DNA of 25,609 bases, from positions 419,708 through 445,316 of the forward strand of contig SCFE01000009.1 in the NCBI GenBank assembly GCA_004352715.1. Direction: 5' to 3'. The DNA comes from Hofstenia miamia (Eukaryota; Xenacoelomorpha; Acoela). The stretch's first letter is position 1. Every line of letters starts with the position of its first letter. The notes beneath the pieces were generated by a model, which was not told where the DNA came from, ran no database searches, and saw only the letters and a program-made list of their open reading frames with translations. Of the stretch, positions 20,210 through 25,609 are shown in pieces. Both the position numbers and the translations under genes were made by a program.

Positions 20210-20530
20210 TGTAGAGTCACTCAGGGAAATTTCATGATTAATATTTATTTTTTATTTCTTTTTGTATTAACGTCACCATGACGTCAGAGTTATTTCATTT
20301 CGTTATTTCGTGCTCAGGCTTACAAAGGAAATCATGTCCCCTCGAAGGTGCTAAACGTGTTGCTCAAATTGAATTTGATTTGCGAGGGAAATCAAGAACA
20401 TGAATAGCTAATGATTAACTGTGATTGTAAACTAAGACAGGTAGTTATTTATTGTTTTAACCATGTATAAAATGAGGAACACTGTTGAGAAAAGTTAATA
20501 GATTTTATCTAGCTTCAATTACTGTCTACT
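20210..20530 (+). repeat. 3' LTR of the Gypsy element, cut by the gap
   Basis: It aligns without gaps to the first 321 bases of the 5' LTR with five substitutions, including TTA/TCA at base 13 of the LTR and two in the CATTTTGTAAT segment. The CRE-like site is at 20279-20286. The last 55 or so bases are lost in the run of N. Confidence 0.9.
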
Positions 20531-21017
20531 NNNNNNNNNNNNNNNNNNNNNNNNNNNNNNNNNNNNNNNNNNNNNNNNNNNNNNNNNNNNNNNNNNNNNN
20601 NNNNNNNNNNNNNNNNNNNNNNNNNNNNNNNNNNNNNNNNNNNNNNNNNNNNNNNNNNNNNNNNNNNNNNNNNNNNNNNNNNNNNNNNNNNNNNNNNNNN
20701 NNNNNNNNNNNNNNNNNNNNNNNNNNNNNNNNNNNNNNNNNNNNNNNNNNNNNNNNNNNNNNNNNNNNNNNNNNNNNNNNNNNNNNNNNNNNNNNNNNNN
20801 NNNNNNNNNNNNNNNNNNNNNNNNNNNNNNNNNNNNNNNNNNNNNNNNNNNNNNNNNNNNNNNNNNNNNNNNNNNNNNNNNNNNNNNNNNNNNNNNNNNN
20901 NNNNNNNNNNNNNNNNNNNNNNNNNNNNNNNNNNNNNNNNNNNNNNNNNNNNNNNNNNNNNNNNNNNNNNNNNNNNNNNNNNNNNNNNNNNNNNNNNNNN
21001 NNNNNNNNNNNNNNNNN
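20531..21017. other. assembly gap (487 N)
   Basis: Unknown bases. Reading frames crossing it are meaningless. It lies between the Gypsy 3' LTR and a TA microsatellite, so collapse of repeats is a likely cause. Confidence 1.

Positions 21018-21048
<31 letters not shown>
21018..21048. repeat. (TA)n microsatellite at gap edge
   Basis: About 15 TA units run out of the gap. The true length is unknown. Confidence 0.95.
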
Positions 21049-21051
<3 letters not shown>

Positions 21052-21235
21052 TCAACCCTGCCTAAGTCAGATTTTTGTGTAACTCCTACTATTAATAAAG
21101 AACAGACAAACTCCAAGATGTACACACACAATTCTAAGTATGATAATTTTTTAATCAGACTGAAATCTACATATAGGCTACAAATTTTACACTGAAAATT
21201 TCATTCACAAGTCAGACAGATGGAAATTTGAACAA
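21049..21235 (+). mobile_element. possible pogo/Tigger-like transposon end
   Basis: Directly after the TA tract the sequence begins CAGTCAACCCTGCCTAAGTC, and a second AAGTCAGACAGATGG segment follows at about 21210. Pogo-family ends typically begin CAG(T) next to a TA target and repeat a TAAGTC-like motif in the subterminal region. No matching inverted end was found to the right, so this is one terminus at best, perhaps of a non-autonomous copy. Confidence 0.3.
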
Positions 21236-21780
21236 ATGAAAAAATGCATTGTAAAGTGGTAAGAAAGTAAGCTTTTGAATTTGAATTTGTACAGAGCTCC
21301 TTCATTCATGCTCTAAAAATTAGACCAAACATTCAAGAGGTACTTTAAGTTATAAATGAAAGAGAAGCCATTAAAATAACTAAATATACAATTTTATTTT
21401 TCATCTTTTTATTTTTAGTAATTTTTCCCAAAATGCAACTTTTTCAGTACATGGTAAAGGCAAAAGTCCATATAGTTAACTATTTTATAAATAAGCTGCC
21501 TATTTAATTAAATCTTCATTTATATTATTTTATGTGTTCATTATATATTCCAGTATATTAGGTGCACAAATATTTCTTCTTTTAATCAAAGCTGGTATTG
21601 TGCCTAACCCTGTTCCTAATGCATCTAAGATTTACAAATATGACAATTATTTTGGTAAAATGAGTGTATCTGTTGCTGCAATTAAATATGGTCAGCACCT
21701 AAAATCTCACTAATAAACTATCTTCCTACACTATGCTAGTATACCAAATTGGAAAAAATTTCTTACAGGGATTCCATTCT
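21236..21780. other. AT-rich DNA without visible genes
   Basis: I see no coding sense, repeat or terminus here on either strand. Confidence 0.45.
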
Positions 21781-21789
21781 CTAGTTAAA

Positions 21790-22300
21790 GCTACATCTGA
21801 TATTAATTTCAGCTATGTGCTTTAATGCTTCTGTGTACCCCATGGTCTCCATTGTTCAAGCTTGTATAAATATATTAATGGCCATCTTTGGTTTAACCAT
21901 TTTTTCATGTGCTGAAGTCCAATGGTCTAACATTAATTTGATTTCTTTTGATCTTGATGTAGTCTGCTACATGTGGCTGTTGTTGATTGTAAAGATATTC
22001 TGTGTTCTCTCTACTATCATCTGTATTCAATTATTCAATTTGTATTCTATATTCAATGTCATCATCATTTTGTCAAACATTTTTGATAAATTCTTTATGC
22101 ATTCTGTGTCTTTTAAAAGTGTCTAATCAAGAGGTTTACTGTTTCTAAGTTGACTTGTTCTGCTTATGCCAGTATGTGTCTTCTGAGTGTATTCTTATCA
22201 TTAGTTTCTGTGCCTCCTCTAGTGTGAATTTATCATCAAAGGATATGTGGACCATGCTTCTAGAGTGCATTTTTCCATCCTGTGGCATCAATTGCTGCCT
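21790..22300 (-). pseudogene. unidentified coding-like relic
   Basis: The minus strand is purine-rich and reads in broken frames as charged, helix-prone peptides, for example SFDDKFTLEEAQKLMIRIH (about 22240-22180) and KLMLDHWTSAHEKMVKPKM (about 21945-21890). Stops interrupt every frame. The opposite-strand 103-codon frame (21815-22126) looks hydrophobic only because it is the complement of this. In style it resembles the relic at 14.9-16.3 kb, but I found no shared motif. The product is unknown. Confidence 0.3.
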
Positions 22301-22316
22301 TCACAAACATTTTTGT

Positions 22317-23005
22317 AATTAATCATTCAAAATTAATGAATATTAAATTGTACAATATTTATATGAATTTGTAATTGCCTAGATTGACATATTAAGTGCT
22401 AGACAATCTTTGCTATTTTTGAATGTTTAAATTGTCTGCTGTACAGTATTTCTGATATTAGTTTATTACCATGCAAAAGGTCACAAAGCACCTGCTAGTG
22501 TTTATGCATAGTTCATGGTATGCTTTTAGTATTTCTTTTCTTGATAAAATACCTGTTTTTCTATTTAAATACTTTGATTTTGTTATCAAAAGTTTAATAG
22601 ATTTTACTCAACCTTACTTCTAGTTGCATATGTAATTTATTTAATATGCTTTTCTAAATTATCTGATTGTTTGCTGAGGGTGCCTTGTTCAGGTACAGCT
22701 TTACAAGTTCATCACTATGGCACTTCAGTAGGTCTAGGAATAGGGCTTTACACAACTGCTTGTCATTTGTTATGTTTTCTATTTTATTCCAGCACCTAAA
22801 TTGATTGAGCAGAGGCCTGCATGGAGTTTAGCTATATTAGCATGTAGGGTATACTTTGCACCCAAGAACTGATAGGACTTCTCTCACTCTCTATATTTAA
22901 ATTAGGTCTCCTGTCTAACATGACTCTTTCTTTTAAGGTTCTCTGTATTAGGTAGGCTGAGTGTGGCCATGCACCCTTCCCTTAGTAGATTTCCCAGCTA
23001 GCTTT
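22317..23005 (+). repeat. 689-bp tandem duplication, unit 1
   Basis: It begins AATTAATCATTCAAAATTAA and ends in CCCAGCTAGCTTTAA. Landmarks shared with unit 2 include GGTACAGCTTTACAAGTTCA, AGGGTA and ACTTTGCACCCAAGAAC, and GAGTGTGGCCATGCACCC. On the minus strand the unit holds a LCKALFLDLLKCHSDELVKL peptide, hinting at a coding origin. Identity between units is about 80% by eye. Confidence 0.85.
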
Positions 23006-23682
23006 AATTAATAATTCAAAATTACTAAATATTAAATTGTACACTAATTAAATAAATTTGTAAATGCCTTGAATGATGTATTATGGTTAGACAATCTGTG
23101 CTATTTTTGAATGTTTAAAAATTTCTGCCATTCAGTATTTCTGATTTTAGTTATTACTGTGCAAAAGGTCATGAGGCACCTGCTAATATTTACAGTATGC
23201 TTTAGTGCTATGTTTTGTTTATACATTAACTGTTTTTCTCTTTAAGTACTTTACTTTTGTTAGAAATTGTTCAATAGATTTTAGTCAACTTTTATTTTTG
23301 TTGTGTATTAAATTTCTTAAAATGATTTTCTAAATTATCTGATTGTTGCTGAGGGTGCCTTTTTCAGGTACAGCTTTACAAGTTCATCACTACAGCACTT
23401 TGGCAGGTTTAGGAATAGGGCTTTACACAAATGCTTGTCATTCATTATGTTTTATATTTTATTGCAGCACTAAATTGCATGAGCTGAGGTCTGCACTGAG
23501 TCTAGGTTTTACAAGCATATAGGGTACACTTTGCACCCAAGAACTTTTAGGGCTTCTCCCTCTTTCATTTAAATTTGGGCTCCATCTAAAATTAATCTTT
23601 CTAATAAGGTTCTCTGTTTCGGGTTGGCTGAGTGTGGCCATGCACCCTTCCCTTACCTAATCTCCCAGCTACCTTTAACTTT
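23006..23682 (+). repeat. 689-bp tandem duplication, unit 2
   Basis: This is the second copy in the same orientation, adjoining unit 1 without spacer. It ends near CCCAGCTACCTTTAA at about 23680. The minus strand has a 60-codon frame at 23459-23641 whose counterpart in unit 1 is interrupted, and a KALFLNLPKCCSDELVKLYL peptide matching that of unit 1. The family is not recognised. Confidence 0.85.
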
Positions 23683-24183
23683 TAATAGGAATAGGCTCAT
23701 TTGGCTATGGAGTCAGACCATTAATTATTGACACATCAGCAAATCCTAGTGTTTTATATACACAGATTTCCATGCTGATGCAGTGGTGGAGCATGGGCCA
23801 CTTTGCCTAGTGTGTGGTGCAGAGTTGCTAGTGGTTCGGTTTGGTTTCATCATTGTATTAAATAAAAATACGTCAATACTGAACTGAAAGTTTCAGAATT
23901 TACAATGGATATCAGTGCAGTAATTGCTTAAACTTGAAGAAATCATTACATGATTAAATGCATAATTTCTTAAATACTCAACATTAACGTAAAATATGAT
24001 TCAAATGAATATTTCTTAAAATCAGATATGAAGTAAGATATTTTAAATGGATACCTTAGTTTATTTAATAAGATCACGAAATATTAAAATATCAGATAAG
24101 AGATATAAGAAAATGCTGGTAAAATCATAAAAATGCTGGTTAGAAGGTGTGCGGCGCACACCTCGCACACAAAGAGAATACAC
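23683..24183. other. AT-rich DNA without visible genes
   Basis: No coding sequence is seen. AAAATGCTGGT occurs twice (about 24112 and 24131) just before a GC-rich hairpin and the gap. Confidence 0.45.
24146..24162. repeat. GC-rich perfect hairpin at gap edge
   Basis: GGTGTGC and GCACACC flank a 3-base loop. The GC-rich composition breaks sharply with the AT-rich flank and continues as CTCGCACAC towards the gap, so a different sequence class probably starts here. Confidence 0.6.
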
Positions 24184-25183
24184 NNNNNNNNNNNNNNNNN
24201 NNNNNNNNNNNNNNNNNNNNNNNNNNNNNNNNNNNNNNNNNNNNNNNNNNNNNNNNNNNNNNNNNNNNNNNNNNNNNNNNNNNNNNNNNNNNNNNNNNNN
24301 NNNNNNNNNNNNNNNNNNNNNNNNNNNNNNNNNNNNNNNNNNNNNNNNNNNNNNNNNNNNNNNNNNNNNNNNNNNNNNNNNNNNNNNNNNNNNNNNNNNN
24401 NNNNNNNNNNNNNNNNNNNNNNNNNNNNNNNNNNNNNNNNNNNNNNNNNNNNNNNNNNNNNNNNNNNNNNNNNNNNNNNNNNNNNNNNNNNNNNNNNNNN
24501 NNNNNNNNNNNNNNNNNNNNNNNNNNNNNNNNNNNNNNNNNNNNNNNNNNNNNNNNNNNNNNNNNNNNNNNNNNNNNNNNNNNNNNNNNNNNNNNNNNNN
24601 NNNNNNNNNNNNNNNNNNNNNNNNNNNNNNNNNNNNNNNNNNNNNNNNNNNNNNNNNNNNNNNNNNNNNNNNNNNNNNNNNNNNNNNNNNNNNNNNNNNN
24701 NNNNNNNNNNNNNNNNNNNNNNNNNNNNNNNNNNNNNNNNNNNNNNNNNNNNNNNNNNNNNNNNNNNNNNNNNNNNNNNNNNNNNNNNNNNNNNNNNNNN
24801 NNNNNNNNNNNNNNNNNNNNNNNNNNNNNNNNNNNNNNNNNNNNNNNNNNNNNNNNNNNNNNNNNNNNNNNNNNNNNNNNNNNNNNNNNNNNNNNNNNNN
24901 NNNNNNNNNNNNNNNNNNNNNNNNNNNNNNNNNNNNNNNNNNNNNNNNNNNNNNNNNNNNNNNNNNNNNNNNNNNNNNNNNNNNNNNNNNNNNNNNNNNN
25001 NNNNNNNNNNNNNNNNNNNNNNNNNNNNNNNNNNNNNNNNNNNNNNNNNNNNNNNNNNNNNNNNNNNNNNNNNNNNNNNNNNNNNNNNNNNNNNNNNNNN
25101 NNNNNNNNNNNNNNNNNNNNNNNNNNNNNNNNNNNNNNNNNNNNNNNNNNNNNNNNNNNNNNNNNNNNNNNNNNNNNNNNNNN
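24184..25183. other. assembly gap (1000 N)
   Basis: Exactly 1000 unknown bases, probably a placeholder of arbitrary length. Contigs on either side may not be true neighbours. Confidence 1.
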
Positions 25184-25609
25184 GTGTGAAGGCGACGTAG
25201 TGGAGGGTACAGACGAAGACACCCCACATGGAGGAGGAACTGAAGGAGACTGATTTGCGCCAGCAAGCTGGACTACTCGGCCTATGATTTGCTTGGCCAG
25301 TTCATCCAGGGCTTCATTTAGCACGACATGAGTGACATATTTGTCGTTTCGGTTGCATCAAGAAGGCGAGCTATCCTCTCTCCAATTTAATTTGTCCATA
25401 GAATTTTTTAACTCGTGAATCTGCAACTCAAGAGCAAAAGTGGACTCCAGCATTTGTCTCTCTAGGTGCTGATAGGCCACATGTTGAGTGTTAAACTCAG
25501 CTTGCAGGGATTCAACCTGGCGCTCACTCTCCATTCGTAGCGTGACTTGCTGTGATAGCTCATCCCATAAGTGGTCAATTTTGGCTAGACGGACATCAAA
25601 GTGAGGTGT
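25184..25609 (-). pseudogene. partial coiled-coil protein of unknown family
   Basis: The minus strand is open in one frame across all 142 codons from the window edge to the gap, except for a single TGA at 25358-25360. The first 83 codons look like a coiled coil: Leu, Ile, Val or Met at heptad spacing among Glu, Gln, Arg and Lys, as in HFDVRLAKIDHLWDELSQ and LESTFALELQIHELK. After the stop comes an ALDELAKQIIGRVVQLAG helix, then a Pro/Ser/Thr-rich part ending in the gap. GC content is near half, far above the rest of the window. The frame enters from beyond the window, so the start is unknown. It could be a retroelement Gag, a LINE ORF1 or a host exon with an error or mutation. No domain decides. 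Confidence 0.5.

Larger units (their letters stand above)
18757..20530 (+). mobile_element. internally deleted Ty3/Gypsy LTR retrotransposon
   Basis: Two direct LTRs bracket only about 1.08 kb of internal DNA, whereas complete Gypsy elements carry several kilobases. What remains is a leader, an RNase H frame and the beginning of the integrase zinc-binding region. Gag, protease, reverse transcriptase and the integrase core are missing. The two LTRs differ at 5 positions over the 321 bases that can be compared (about 98.4% identity), so insertion was recent relative to everything else here. The 3' LTR runs into an assembly gap, so the right boundary and target duplication are unknown. Such a copy would need proteins from full elements to move. 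The abrupt internal loss could also be a misassembly next to the gap. Confidence 0.9.

Noticed and set aside
20485-21195. Long reading frames crossing 20531-21017 on both strands
   Set aside because: They consist of unknown bases; only a few codons at each side are real.
21815-22126. Hydrophobic 103-codon plus-strand frame that could suggest a membrane protein
   Set aside because: T-rich strand opposite a purine-rich coding-like strand; hydrophobicity follows from base composition and no motif is present.
24061-25324. Very long reading frames crossing the 1000-N gap on both strands
   Set aside because: They are artefacts of the run of N, except for the minus-strand frame right of the gap, which is annotated on its own.

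Overview
This window looks like non-genic or intergenic DNA from an AT-rich metazoan, probably an invertebrate. It is dominated by decayed transposable elements of eukaryotic type: LINE fragments with an (ATT)n tail, a Ty3/Gypsy LTR element, a DIRS-like reverse transcriptase with RNase H, and remnants resembling Polinton/Maverick capsid genes. I see no bacterial operon, no RNA gene and no intact host gene. The species cannot be named from the sequence. Two assembly gaps (20531-21017 and 24184-25183) interrupt it.

Left part (1-4.84 kb): a 110-bp tandem repeat, then two diverged, broken copies in tandem of one gene (442-1123 and 1457-2179). Their motif order resembles a virus-like protein common in invertebrate genomes and linked to Polintons. 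After them come about 2.6 kb of AT-rich DNA with low-copy tandem and direct repeats.

Middle part (4.84-11.07 kb): a minus-strand LINE 3' end with a microsatellite tail; a diverged copy of the block that lies upstream of the first capsid-like gene; a plus-strand LINE reverse transcriptase relic; a solo LTR; a minus-strand, frameshifted Gag-like plus RT-RNase H element (best matched to DIRS-like elements), with part of its Gag-like region repeated downstream; and a short LINE C-terminus.

Palindrome (11.09-14.38 kb): a large imperfect inverted repeat centred near 12,960 with short tandem repeats in both arms, like a foldback-type element.

Right part (14.4-25.6 kb): an unidentified, frameshifted, Lys/Glu-rich coding relic (14.9-16.3 kb); about 2.3 kb without visible genes; a young but internally deleted Gypsy element (18,757 into the first gap) whose LTRs are about 98% identical and whose RNase H domain keeps all four acidic residues; a possible pogo-like transposon end; a minus-strand coding-like relic; a 689-bp tandem duplication; and, after the second gap, a GC-richer minus-strand reading frame with coiled-coil character that runs off the window. 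The pieces do not form a working pathway. They are a layered record of insertions, of which only the Gypsy element looks recent.
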